A stretch of DNA of 64,000 nucleotides, taken from assembly GCF_963678635.1 (NCBI RefSeq), contig NC_087062.1:87083845-87147844 (forward strand). Reading direction: 5' to 3'. How positions within the stretch are numbered: the first letter of the stretch is position 1; each line of letters starts with the position of its first letter. This DNA is from Symsagittifera roscoffensis. Taxonomy: Eukaryota > Xenacoelomorpha > Acoela > Convolutidae. The translations under genes and the position numbers were made by a program. The notes beneath the pieces were generated by a model that worked only from the letters and a program-made list of their open reading frames with translations, was not told where the DNA came from and ran no database searches. Of the stretch, positions 32,460 to 43,393 are shown piece by piece.

Positions 32460-33243
32460 ATGAGGCGGACTCAGAGAATCATCAAAGCGCCTAGTTATCT
32501 GGGGTATAATTCTGATTCGCAGCTCAGTGTTTCCAATACCAGCGGGTTTGTAGTGAAAGACTTGTTAATATCACAAAATAACAATGACCGCATTAATGTT
32601 ACACCGACAAGCAATGGCCGCACAGGATTAACTCAAGCCATGCAAGACCTGCAAATAGAAGATGTGCTACCAGAAACTGATCCGAATCTTGAAAGCCATG
32701 AAGAAGACATAATGATGGAAGCATTCGGTGCCGTCACTTGACAAATCAACTTGTCTTGATCATTCGATTTGGACTGAAAGATGGGTGAAAAGTGTACTGT
32801 TGCCAAAAATACTATATACTTTGCCTAATGGTAACATTGGTAGGAAGTACGTGGACCTCCTGACACATGAACTGAAGCTTCTTTCTACCACTGCTGATTT
32901 CACTTCAGAAAGAGTTCTGGTGATGAGTCGTGTTTTGTTACAAAGAGATCCAATGATCAAAGCATCAAAAGACATTCGAACACTTATTGGACGGCGCATT
33001 GAAGACTGGAAGGAAAACAAATTCGACAAGTTGTTGGCGGAAGCAGTGAGATGTGGCAAAAAGAAACAAATAAATCAAGATAATTTGAACGACAAACATG
33101 TCTCGAAAGTTTTTGCTTCAGTAATGATGAAAGGCAAAGTGCGAAGTGCTTTGCGGTGGCTATCGGAGAGAGCAAGCGGGGGTGTGCTTGATCCGATGCA
33201 AGAGGCGAAGAAAAATGTGACCGTTTTAGAGACTTTGAAGTGA
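32460..33243 (+). pseudogene. LINE-like protein, N-terminal region
   Basis: ATG at 32460 opens a frame to TGA 32739. A second frame overlaps it and reads on to TGA 33241 with no good start of its own, so a frameshift near 32.73 kb probably joins them. Visible stretches (WVKSVLLPKILYTLPNGNIG, SKDIRTLIGRRIEDWKENKF, GKVRSALRWLSERASGGVL) are typical of the region before RT in a widespread family of animal LINE-like proteins. No apurinic endonuclease domain is seen. Confidence 0.6.
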
Positions 33244-34194
33244 AAGCATCCAGAGCCACACAAGTCACATCTCTCTTCGCGAGTGCAAGTGCCAGTTTTA
33301 CCCGACTTTGAAGATGTAATATTCAGTTCTGCTTTCATTGAAAAGACGACACGTTCTTTGCAGGGCAGTTCGGGAGCTTCGGGAACAGATTCTGAGCATT
33401 GGCAGTCGGTTTTATTACGTCATGGGGCTCACAGTTCACACTTGAGAGGCGAAGTTGCAACTCTCGCCACAAAAATGTGCAATCAAATCTTACCATGGTT
33501 GAAAGTGCGAGCACTGGTTTCTGTAAGATTGATTGCGCTTGATAAATGTCCTGACGTGCGACCTATTCGCATAGGCGAATGTCTACGGAGAATAATTTGC
33601 TAAAGTGTGGCTGAGTTCACAAAAATTGACCTTGAAGAAACATGTTCGACTGATCAATTAGCTTGTGGGCTGAAAGCTGGCGTTGAAGGTGCAATTCATG
33701 CGATCTCTGATGTTTTTGATGACAACAAGGAAGATGGCTGTGGCATGCTGTTGATGGATGCATCAAATGCTTTCAACTCGCTCAATCGTGAATCAGCAAT
33801 GTGGAATGCTCGAATATTGTGGCCTAGATGTTCTAGATTTCTCTTCAATACTTACAGAGGCTTCGCGTCGCTTTTCGTTGCTAGCGCCGATGAAGTGATA
33901 TACAGTAAAGAAGGAACCACACAGGGAGACCCACTGGCAATGTTCTTCTATGGTGTTTCACTTCGTCCCCTGATTCGGAAGTTAAAGGATCCGAACAATG
34001 TGTTACAAAGTTGGTATGCTGATGATTCTGCGGCCATAGCAAAACTCAAGAAATTGGAGATATGGCTCAAAAACTTGATTGAAGAAGTCCCGCCTTCAGT
34101 TACTTTCCAGAGCCTTCCAAAAGTTTTCTGGTTGTCGATAAACAATATGCTGAAGAAGCGCATCACATATATGACAAGTACTCGATTACTATAG
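33244..34194 (+). pseudogene. LINE-like reverse transcriptase
   Basis: Same frame as the preceding piece after TGA 33241; interrupted again by TAA 33601. RT motifs: CGMLLMDASNAFNSLNRES (motif A with Asp, about 33740-33795), SKEGTTQGDPLAMFFYG (motif B, about 33905), SWYADDSAAIAKL (motif C with ADD, about 34011). The frame drifts off after about 34090 and the protein continues in other frames. Confidence 0.8.
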
Positions 34195-35486
34195 TGGAAG
34201 GGAAGAGGTTTTAGGGCGGTTTCATTGGAGACGGAAATGAGAAGGACATCTACCTGAAAAGGAAAGAACTTGAATGGGTAGACAAATTTGAGAAACTTTC
34301 TTTTGTGGCAAAAACAGAACCACAATGTGCTTTATCAGGACTGACTAAGTCCCTACAAGCGGAATGGAGTTTTTGCCATCGTGTTTTGGGTGTTTCTAGT
34401 CAGCTTTTTCAACCGCTAGAGAACCTTCTGATGGAGAAATTCTTACCTGCGATACTTGAAACTTCGTCGATTTCATCAATGGAGAGACGTCTCTTTTGTT
34501 TGCCAGCAAGAAGGGTGGTCTTGGAGTGTCTAACCCAACCAGTTTCGCTGATGAGCCTTACAACACGTCACGGGAAGCAGTTACGGTTCTTTATGATGCT
34601 ATTGTTGGTCAGCACGGTTTTCCCATGAAGACCACAGAAAGCAAATGTCTCGATCGCGGAAAAAACATCATCGAATAATGGAAGAAAAACATGAAGATTT
34701 GTTGGGGGAGTTATTGAATGAGCTACCAGCAGACCAAGTTCGCGTAGTAAAAAGAATCAATGAAGGAAGCTTGTCTGCCTGGCTGACAGCGTTACCGATT
34801 GCTGCAGAAAACCTTGATCTTTCGGAAGTGGAGTTTTGGGATGCAATGAGTGTCCGGTATAACAAAAACTTGATTGCTTCGCCAATTTTTTTGCGATGGT
34901 TGCCAGTCACCATTCACCCTACGACATGCGTTAGCGTGCAAAAAAGGTAGTCTCTTAACTTTACGGCACAGTGAGATTAGGGATGCTGTAGACGACTTAG
35001 CTTTTTTAGTGTGGAAGGATGTACAGAGAGCGCCTGTTATTAGAGAATACAACCCGCAAGATGAGACACACGCATTAATTGCAGATTTGTTTTGTCGTGG
35101 AGTTTATGTTAGACAGGGAGGAGCGTCTTTTGATATTCTTGTCTCTGACACCGACGCCATCTCCTATCAGAACAGACGCCCCATGAGTGTTTTGCACTCA
35201 GCAGAGGTTGAGAAAAAGACAAAATAATCAGACGCGTGTCAGGAAAGACATGTCTTTCACTCCTCTTGTCGTGTCTGTTGATGGGATGCTTGCTCCAGAA
35301 TTTGCAAGTTTCCTTCGGAGAATAGGAGAAGCTCTATCTACCAAGTGGGAGAATCCCTATAGTAAAACTATGAAGTGGGTGAAGTGCCGGCTGTCTTTTG
35401 CCGTGCTCCGTGCTTCCAGTGTGTGCTTCCGAGGCACAAGGACCAAGTGGAGGAGTCTTGGCTCAAACCATGATTTCTTACCCTAG
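34195..35486 (+). pseudogene. LINE-like protein, RT thumb, CCHC finger and C-terminal region
   Basis: Pieces in at least four frames. KTEPQCALSGLTKSLQAEWS (about 34310) belongs to the thumb. GSLSAWLTALPI (about 34767) comes next. CDGCQSPFTLRHALAC (about 34890) is a C-x2-C-x7-H-x3-C finger, followed by LTLRHSEIRD. A stretch with SFDILVSD then FTPLVVSVDGMLAPEFASFL closes the protein. In R2-type LINEs a CCHC finger precedes a restriction-like endonuclease; the position fits, but the catalytic residues are not certain. Confidence 0.6.
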
Positions 35487-35782
35487 AGAAATATTTACGG
35501 ATGTTCTACAATGAAGAGAAATTGGCTAGCTATGTGCAGACTCTGCTAGTAATGTAAAACCTGGACCTAAACGAAACAAAATGTTGAAAAAACGAACCAA
35601 ATAGATAATTGACTGATTATAATCGAAAAAAAAAAACTTCTCAGCTCTTCAATCAGCACAGCTTTGTTCCTGTGTCCCCTAGAAAGCTATAATTTTTTAT
35701 TGAGCTTTCTGAATTGAGCACATGATGAGAGTCTGGGAATAGAAGCACCCTTCGAACTACCTGTGTCGAGGTCCCAGACTCA

Positions 35783-35995
35783 TGTCCAGACTTTCGTGTC
35801 AAAATTTTGGTATGTCTAGACTTTCCAGGCCAAAATTAGGCATGTCCAGACTTTGGCGACCAAAACCTGGCATTTTCAGAATTTTGCGACCATGATGATC
35901 CGTCGCGAATTTTGTGACCGAAGCGGAGGTGGCGCGACCAAAACATCGCGACTCATAATTGGTATGTCCAGACTCTCGCGACTTAATTTTGAATA
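35783..35995 (+). repeat. Minisatellite-like degenerate tandem repeat
   Basis: Five to six units of roughly 30-35 bases built on TGTCCAGACTTTCGCGACCA plus AAATTTGGCA variants. Units are diverged, so unit limits are approximate. Confidence 0.6.
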
Positions 35996-36099
35996 ATTTT
36001 GTTTTAATTTGGTGCCTTGCTCCTGCTTTGTTTGCTTTACTGTCTCTCATAATTTTCCACTAAGTTCATTGTCTGGATCCGACCAGTCTTCTTTCATTC

Positions 36100-36263
36100 A
36101 GTCTCTGGAATTAGCAGCGGCGGCATTAGTCACTTCACCAAGGCCATCACCCGCTAAAAAGTGTAACTCCAATTGCGAAAACAAAGAATTAAAGACTGCA
36201 TGTAGCCAGGACAAAGCCCTGAATGTTTCTAGTGCCATTTCTCGTCGAACAATTTTTGGTTAA
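36100..36263 (+). other. Possible coding remnant
   Basis: After a TTTCATTCAG that could be an acceptor, a stretch with coding-like composition reads SLELAAAALVTSPRPSPAKK and on to a stop at 36261. No family is recognised and no partner exon was found. May be a dead exon or chance. Confidence 0.2.
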
Positions 36264-36289
36264 AAAATATTGCTAAAATGCTTTTAAGA

Positions 36290-36930
36290 AAAGGAAGACT
36301 AATAGCACGTTAATAGCACATTATAAATTTCCCGCGTTGGGTCAAATTAGCAAATTTCAAACCCCTATAACTTTTACGGTCAATGATTACAGATGACTTA
36401 AGTTTTTGTAATTTGAGCTTAAGGTTGAGTTCTTTTTAGGGTTAGCAACTAGTGTAACAAAATCGGTTGAATCGTTTATGATGCTGCTACGCTATGCTGC
36501 TGACATGCTCAACTTTATGAAAATTCACTACTATGTACCAGTTACTACATGTATAACTCATATGTATTACTGCTATATGTATAACTCAAACCTTTTTTGT
36601 ATATTTATGGAACTTCGATAATAACTTTCTGCTGATGATTTTTTGACTTCATGAATGTCGGCTTAAGCTCTGCCGGTATAGTTTCCAAATTCTGTGTTCC
36701 ACTTTGCATACCACTACAGCTATTGTCGACCCCTGTGGACGTTTCGTGCAATTTTTTCCAATTCGATTTTTTGACGAAAAGTTTTGGCTGAGTTTCAGCT
36801 TATTGGCTGTCGTTTTTGCCTCGGTGTATTAAAAAGTTCCGTCAAGAATTGCTAGTTGAAAATTCGAAATTTATCTGGAAAAAAAAACACCCGATCACCA
36901 ATGTATCATCCTTTTTTCGAAAAACAGAAG
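36290..36930 (-). repeat. Diverged copy of foldback repeat family, reverse orientation
   Basis: Shares in reverse the phrases of the family at 38273-38800: GTCAAATTAGCAAATTTCAAAC, CCCCTATAACTTTTACGG and the stretch near TTGCTAGTTGAAAATTCG, with many substitutions. Confidence 0.45.
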
Positions 36931-37031
36931 AATAATTTTTCAATTGATGCTAAAAACTAATAGATTGTAACAAATTGTAATAAATATAACACACTGAATT
37001 TTCAATATGATTTTAGTTTTGTGTTTTTAGG

Positions 37032-37226
37032 CAGGGGCGGATCTAAAATTTTCTCGAGGAGGGAGCGATTTTCAAAAAAATTTCAAAAACTTTGACGACA
37101 TTTTTTTAGGTCGACCAAAAATGGATTTCCTAAAAAGTATCAAAGGGGGGACCCTTTGGGTTGGCAGGGGGTCGAATCCCTGAGGGGAGGGGGAGCGTCC
37201 GCCCCGCCCCCCTAAATCCGCCCCTT
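37032..37226. mobile_element. hAT-type MITE, 195 bases, with 8-base target duplication
   Basis: The left end CAGGGGCGGATCTA and the right end (reverse complement AAGGGGCGGATTTA) form the inverted termini typical of hAT elements. TTTTTAGG flanks both sides (37024-37031 and 37227-37234), an 8-bp duplication as hAT transposases make. The interior is GC-rich near the right end and non-coding. Confidence 0.85.
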
Positions 37227-37234
37227 TTTTTAGG

Positions 37235-37721
37235 TATTAGGAGCCAAAACAATCAATTATTTTCTCAGTTAAATTGGCAGTCAATTTACGGACTTTTGTA
37301 TATTAAACAAAGTTCTCTGTTGTTAGCCGCAAATTTTCAAAATAGTAAATAATTATGGGGGCTATTCCCATGCAAGAAGGACCGAATGAGCAAAAAAAGT
37401 CGTGAGCGAAAGACGATTAGCCGAAAGTCATTTTTTAAAAAGAAGCAATTGCCCTTCAATTAAAAAAAATTAAATAATGCACTATTTTGCTTCTTTCATA
37501 ACAAAAATCTTGAAATATAAAATTTGTTCCAATTCGGCGGCGGTCAGTGACAATTTGAAAATTTTGCATATTTCTGCAGTTTTTTTATTCGGCAAATATC
37601 AATATTCAGTCCCTTGAAATGTTTACTTTCTTTCCAAATTTTAGATTACTGAAATCTGATTGGCTGATTTTTATTTTCGCGCATTCGGTCCTTCGCGTAT
37701 GAGGGATTCCACCAATAATTA
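37235..37721. other. AT-rich downstream flank of the DEG/ENaC gene
   Basis: Nothing recognised. Would hold the 3' untranslated region of the minus-strand channel gene. AATAAA-like signals on the minus strand are too many in this composition to choose one. Confidence 0.35.
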
Positions 37722-38212
37722 TCAGACGGTTCCAAAAATCAGAACTTTCATCGTATTGACGAGGAAAACAAAAACCTCTAGGAACGTCAGGAAACTCCAG
37801 CCAATCCAGAGTCCGATGTTACCACCAAAATCGGTGATCAACTGAGTCGGGCTGTAACTCGGCTTCTCCTCTATTTTCTGGAAGTTCAGATTCTGGTAGT
37901 AGATTTCGACACGCACAAAATTCTTTTTGATCTCCCGATTGAGCGACTCAACGGTGGCCGAAGGATCCGACACGATCTTTTGGAGGTACTCGTAGATACG
38001 ATCGGATGTGGAGTACTTGCGAAGCCTCTCGATCAAGTATGGGGTGTAGTTTACATTCGGCCACTCGGCTGTTGAAGGGTCTTTGGAGAAGAGCTCGTCG
38101 TCGCAGGCGGCGTTGCAAGGACAAGTGAAGTCGCCATTTTTGTACTGCTTCAAAACCTGCACTGTGCAATTTCTGCTTGTAGCGTTCCATCCCGAGCACA
38201 TCGGCGCAAGAT
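37722..38212 (-). CDS. DEG/ENaC channel, terminal exon with second membrane segment
   Basis: Acceptor TTTGTTCAG ends at 38213; two opening bases complete a codon from the exon at 43227. It encodes about 163 residues: the last cysteine-rich part of the ectodomain (LAPMCSGWNATSRNC, DFTCPCNAACDDELF), the final beta strands (VRVEIYYQNLNFQKIEEK), the pre-membrane YSPTQLITDFGG, and TM2 with NIGLWIGWSFLTFLEVF. The Gly-Trp-Ser stands at the G-x-S selectivity filter of DEG/ENaC/ASIC channels, and Glu follows at the usual place. It ends with a very short cytoplasmic tail at TGA 37722-37724. These are amiloride-type trimeric sodium channels of the plasma membrane; the gating stimulus is unknown. Confidence 0.9.
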
Positions 38213-38272
38213 CTGAACAAACAGTCATTTTTTGATTCAGGCAGTCTACTTTTCGATTCAGGCAGTCTTGTT

Positions 38273-39911
38273 GTTCCGACTTTGGTTACAAAAGTAACGG
38301 AATATTTGTGCTCGGGTAGGATTTATCTTCAGACAAAATTCGACTTTTTAATTAGCCATTTTTGACGGCATTTTTTAAATATCATTGTTTTAAAAGCACT
38401 GTTGTCCTGAGCTTAAATTTGAAAAAAAATATCTTAGCTGTGATCATTTTTCATAAAGTTATGGGGGTTTAAAGATTGCCATTTTGGCGAATTTGGGACA
38501 ATTAACGCGCGATATATTTCGCGCCATTAGCGCGTAAGCGGAGATTTAATCCATCTTAGAAACCGTTCCAAATTGGTTGAAGGAAGCCTATTTGCCATAA
38601 TTGATTTGTTTCTAGGAGCGAAATCTATCACTTTCTACTTTTTTGGCGTGTCGGGGGATGATTTTAGCAAAAATGTCAAATAAAAAAAAATTATTTTATT
38701 TTTTCTTACATTTAATTTTTCATGATATTACTGCTCCATAGACTTTAAAAGGCTGTCGGAACATTCAGGGCCTCGCTTTGATACGAGCAGTCTTGTACGT
38801 CTTAGAAGTCTTTCCAAACTAGTTGAAGCAGCTATTTGTCATTTTTTTGTTCCAACTTTCGAAAAAAAAAACGGAATATATATGATGCCTGGTTTTTATT
38901 TTTTCAGTCAATTTTCGACGATCGAAATAATAGTTTTTAACAAAAAATGATACCCCATTGAAGAGGGTATAGTTTTTTTTGTTAAAAACTATGATTTCGT
39001 TTGCCGAAAACTGACTGAAAAAACCACGCAGCATCAAATATTCCGTTTCTTTTTCAAAACGGAATATGAGAGGCAGATAGAAAAAGAGACAGATCTAAGT
39101 TAAACTTTTTTTGTACTTCTAAGGTTATTTATAACTTATTTCAAACCAAATTATTTGCAAAAGAAGCATAAATTTTGACTTTTTGAATACAATTATATCT
39201 GGCAGAATATTGTTTTTATAAAACCTATCTTAGTGTAGCATGCTCAATTGACACAAATTGAGATGAGTATTTTTAGCATGATAGTTTTCAAGTTTAAAAC
39301 ATGCACTATTTTAATTCTCAAAAGTGCCCCTATTGTATGTTTCTTCTTAGAAGGCTCATCTATTAGAAAAACAAGACTGCTCGTATTAGGGCGAAGCCTT
39401 GAATGTTCCGACTGCCTTTTAAGGCCTATTGAGCAGTAATAACATGAAACAAACTAAATGTAATAAAAGGAAATGAATTTTTCTCTTCTAAATTTGAGGT
39501 TTTTTTGTGAAAAGTATCTCCCCACACGCCATATAGAATACAAAGTGATAGATTAACAAATCGGCTCAATAACAAGTCAATTTGGCAAATAAGCTTCCTT
39601 TAACCAATTTGGAACGATTTCTAAGACGGATTAAATCTCCGCTTATGCGTTAAGAGCGCAAATTATACCGAGCGTTAATTGTCCGAAATTGGCCAAAATG
39701 TCAACCCTTAAGCCCCCATAACTTTGCGAAAAATGATCACAGGTAAAATTTGTTTTCAAAGTTGAGCTCAAGACAACAGTACCTTTCGATTTTAAAAAAA
39801 TCCGTCAAAAGTGGCTAGCTAAATGGCTAGTTAGAGTCGAAATTCGTCTGAAGAAGAAAAAACGAACCCCGAGCACTAATATTACGTCACTTTCGTTATG
39901 AAAGTCGGAAC
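38273..39911. mobile_element. Large palindromic (foldback) repeat, about 1.64 kb
   Basis: The left arm 38273-38805 (from GTTCCGACTTTGG to GATACGAGCAGTCTTG) returns inverted in 39370-39911 (from CAAGACTGCTCGTATTAGG to GAAAGTCGGAAC). Both arms carry the phrases GTTATGGGGG and AACATTCAGGG. A second, shorter inverted repeat sits in the centre (38871-39046). No protein is encoded. Related single arms are scattered at 36.3, 46.2, 46.7, 47.3 and 49.7 kb and onward. Confidence 0.75.
38871..39046. repeat. Inner inverted repeat of the foldback element
   Basis: ACGGAATATATATGATGCCT pairs with the stretch ending GCATCAAATATTCCGT. The arms match over almost their whole length of about 85 bases and meet near 38958 at ATACCCC-ATTGAA-GAGGGTAT. 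Confidence 0.75.
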
Positions 39912-39986
39912 AATAAAATTTTGACCTTCTTTTTTATTTCCTGTCTTAGGACTCTGCTGACGTGCTGTGCTATAGAGGGTGTGTTC

Positions 39987-40389
39987 GATATGAAATGCTT
40001 CACAAAACTAGTATCCACTGCGAACTCACTATAACGGGATGAAAAGTGGCGCTTCCCAAGTGGTTCGGTTAAGAGTTTGATCTTCTTTTTGAATTGATCT
40101 GCTCTTGAAGGATTATGCTCAGTGCAACCCCTTCGAGGCAGATGTTTGAAAAAAAGGCTGATTGAGCACGACTTTTGTTTTTGCAGAAGATATGAAATGC
40201 TTCACAAAACTAGTATCCACTGCGAACTCACTATAACGGGATGAAAAGTGGCGCTTCCCAAGTGGCTCGGTTAAGAGTTTGATCTTCTTTTTGAATTGAT
40301 CTGCTCTTGGAGGATTATGCTCAGTGCAACCCCTTCGAGGCAGATGTTTGAAAAAAAGGCTGATTGAGCACGACTTTTGTTTTTGCGAG
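39987..40389 (+). repeat. Tandem duplication, two copies of 202 bases
   Basis: GATATGAAATGCTTCACAAA starts at 39987 and again at 40189. The copies differ at very few positions (for example GGTTCGG against GGCTCGG), so this is a recent duplication. Confidence 0.9.
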
Positions 40390-40491
40390 TTAGCAACATA
40401 CGTGAGTCAACTGCAAATATAGTACAGACGCATCATTTTTTCTCAAATTCATATTTATGCGATGATCGAAATCAACGTTTACGTAGCAGTA

Positions 40492-40675
40492 TTTAGACAA
40501 CCGCGTATTCAGACTCGTCAGTAAGCAGACAAATACTTTTTAAACCAATCAGAATCGAGGCATGGAAAAAAATAATAATTACATATTTCGTAAAATTGCT
40601 CGCGCATCTCGATTCTGATTGGCTAATACAGTATTTGTCTGCTTAGTGACGAGTATGAATACGGGGTTGTCTAAA
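40492..40675. mobile_element. MITE with long terminal inverted repeats
   Basis: TTTAGACAACC at the left pairs with GGTTGTCTAAA at the right. The match extends about 65 bases inward (GTCAGTAAGCAGACAAATAC and CCAATCAGAATCGAG recur inverted). The interior of about 50 bases is AT-rich. Target duplication not resolved. Confidence 0.75.
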
Positions 40676-42334
40676 TCACTCCGAAATCAACTAACTAAAT
40701 TTGCACAGTTTTCATTTTGAGACAAAACATCATAGAAACAACTCATCATTCTTTTAAAGTCTCGGAAACATTATTTGGAAACAATGACAAAAATTGAAAA
40801 ATTTCTAAAACAAAATTAGGACAAACGATAAAATCTCCCCCCTCTCCTAAGTGGCCTACCTTAGAGTGCCCTCCCCAACCATGTATTAAATCTGAAAGTT
40901 GAATTTTAGTAATGTTAATGTTGATCAAACCTATGGGCAATACTCAAAATTTTTTGAAGAGTTTTTGAAAAATTCGTATATTCTATCCCCTAAATCGACT
41001 AGGGGGGGGGGGGGGAAGAATTGTTTAATTGATACAAAAATTACTCCCAAATTGTCAAGTTTTTGACAAAAGTTTCAAATGAAAAAACTGAGATTAATAA
41101 TCCTTTCAAACTTATCTAAAATTTTGCGACCAGCTTTTTCTTTTTGTTTTACTGAAGCGTGTATAATTGGCGTCAGCCTAGCAGGATTTCATTTTGTAGT
41201 CTACTAACATATCCATTTTCAAATCTTTTAAACACAGAGGTAAAGTGAAGTTTTGTACATCTTGCGAGACCATATAAAAAGGCATTGCAAGCCAGCAGAC
41301 AGGAAAAAGAAGGATAGCAACTACGACCAAGAAAAATCGAAAACCGCAAGTAAAACTTCAAGATTTTGCCTGGAATGATTATTTGATAGCAAAAAACTCG
41401 TCCAGAAACAAAGTTGATGGCAAATTAAAAAAAATTAAAAACAATTATTGAGCGGCAACTGAGCCGAGAAAACTTGAGTAAATTCCCCTAGAACCGTAAA
41501 CAACATTGTTGTCAAGAAAAAATTGTTGCCATATTTTCCCATCCAATATTTTGATGAGGAAAAAAGCATAGAACTTTGGAACTTAATTTTCCTTTGCTTT
41601 GAAACCAGCCAAAACTAGGCCACGTAGCCGGTAAAATATGAGCCAAAATCATTTGTGAGGAAAAAAAATATCATCGAAAGTTTTTTTCAAGATTCCAATT
41701 AAACCTACAAAACATAAGCGGACAAATAAAACGTCGGCATTTTTTAAACGGAGTATTTGCCGTTCCAGGCGTATTTTTTTACCTCCAAATCATTGTGGCA
41801 GAGACGCTAAAAATATTGAAATCATTATTTACCAAATTTATCATGCAGTCTTGCTAGCTATTGTCCGACCTATTGCAAAATGTGGGGGGATAAATTTAAT
41901 AGAGGATACAAAAACTATATAAACTTAACCGTTGACGAAATTCTTTTTAGGTGTGGCAATTATTTACTATGTATCATCGGAAGAATAGCTTACAAGATCC
42001 AGTTTTTTTTTTAAAAAAACTGATCGAATCACGACTGAAAATTTTCGATCGATTTAAACTGGCCACTGTTTTTAGTACCTGCATGAGTATTGCAAATTTA
42101 ATTGAGCAGAAAGTTTGTTTCCATTTCTTAAAAAACTAACATTTTTTTTTTTGAAAAAAAGATCCCCCTCAAATATCGATTTAGTTTTGAAATAAGAGCC
42201 TTAATTCTTTTCAAATTGTTTTTACATTTGCTATTAGCAAGCATTATCACACCAGTATATATACTTCTTTCGGGTTAAGAACTTGCTTAACAGAATCACT
42301 CGAATAACTTGTATCTTCGTTCATAAAAAATAAA

Positions 42335-42430
42335 GACTTCTATGCGTGTTCGGCACCTAATCTTGAGATGAAAAGTACGCCTGGGACGATAAACGTCGTG
42401 GGTTTGAATCTGACTAGGCACTTTTTTTAA
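42335..42430 (+). repeat. tRNA-derived SINE, copy 2
   Basis: Centre CGCCTGGGACGATAAACGTC and B box GGGTTTGAATCTGAC match the SINE at 28730; T-run follows. Confidence 0.5.
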
Positions 42431-43226
42431 ATCAAACTGGAAATATTTATTTCCAAAACAATGTCGCCCTATAGTTTGTCTGCAAATGCTTTGTCGGCTT
42501 AGTTGCCACATCGTAGAATTGATTTTTCGTTCGCAATTTTTTATTTAGTTGCTTTCAGTGTATTTAATTAATAATGCAACTACAATTTTACTAGCCTTGT
42601 CTTCATATATTTATGCTGTTTTTTTTCCCTGAAAAATTTTATTCCGCTTAAATGATTTTGGCCTACATTTGATTGGCTTAGTGACCTAGTTTGGGTTTAT
42701 TTCAAAAAAAAACTTAAATTTTATGCTTCATTCTAGATCGGAAAAAAATGAACAAAATGCTTAGAATAGAATTTATAGCTCAAAGTTTTCCATGACTACA
42801 ATTATTTTTTCAGTTCAACGGAAAATTACCTAAATTTCGTCGGCTCTGTTGCCGCTTGTTAATTATTGTTTGAATATTCATTAATAGCCGTCAATCGTGT
42901 TTTTTGACGTGTTTTGTGCAAATAGAACATGTTTTTGAAGTTCTATAGAACATGATTTTGACGTTCTTAATTCCAGACATTTTGATCTTGTATAATTGTG
43001 GTTTTTTGAAGCGTTTTTTTTCTATTTTTTGGACTTAGTTTCTTTCTTTTCCTGTTTGCTAGCTTGCAATGCTAGTTTTTGTTAGTATCGCAAGTGATGC
43101 GAAGCTCCGCTTTGCTTCTGTTCAAAAAATCATTCAAAAGCTACTATTGTTTGAGTCTAACTTTATCTGAAAAAAATACTATTAAATACAATGATTTCGT
43201 TAACTCGGAATAATAAATGTTCTTAC

Positions 43227-43393
43227 CGAAGTAGTCTGTGACGCATCCGCATTCTCGATATATCTCTGACTGAACGCAGTAATGTTCACACACCTTCTGG
43301 TGATAACGAGGCCATCTGAGGGTGAAGGATGTGTCATTGGTTATGAACATGAACTCTGGCCACTCTGACAGGCACTCACCGTATTTGCCACCT
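43227..43393 (-). CDS. DEG/ENaC channel, cysteine-rich ectodomain exon
   Basis: Acceptor TTTTTGACAG (to 43394) and donor GTAAGA (from 43226). It enters in phase 2 and leaves in phase 1, both matching neighbours. It encodes GGKYGECLSEWPEF and RYHQKVCEHYCVQSEIYREC then GCVTDYF. The Y-x5-C-x3-C and C-G-C pattern is the diagnostic thumb region of the ASC family, with disulfides near the membrane. Confidence 0.9.

Larger units (their letters stand above)
32118..35637 (+). mobile_element. LINE-like non-LTR retrotransposon, decayed, with target duplication and A-tail
   Basis: Boundaries come from comparison with the empty site at 31497. TTCTCAGC is present on both sides (32110-32117 and 35638-35645), and the element ends in a run of A (from about 35626). 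It has a repeat-rich 5' untranslated region, one long broken frame with RT, and a C-terminal Cys/His motif and possible restriction-like nuclease region. It is 3520 bases long. Confidence 0.85.
38213..43226 (-). other. Last intron of the DEG/ENaC gene
   Basis: 5.0 kb of repeats: the palindromic foldback element (38273-39911), a 202-base tandem duplication (39987-40389), a MITE (40492-40675), a 14-base G run near 41003, a SINE at 42335 and a hairpin repeat end at 43099. The rest (40.7-42.2 kb) is AT-rich with nothing recognised. Confidence 0.5.

Noticed and set aside
37161-37352. Short frame with Pro/Arg-rich start
   Set aside because: It starts inside the GC-rich end of the hAT MITE and runs into AT-rich DNA; no coding signal.
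41003-41016. G-run as a quadruplex or regulatory site
   Set aside because: A simple homopolymer like those near 47518 and 48738; no structure beyond that.
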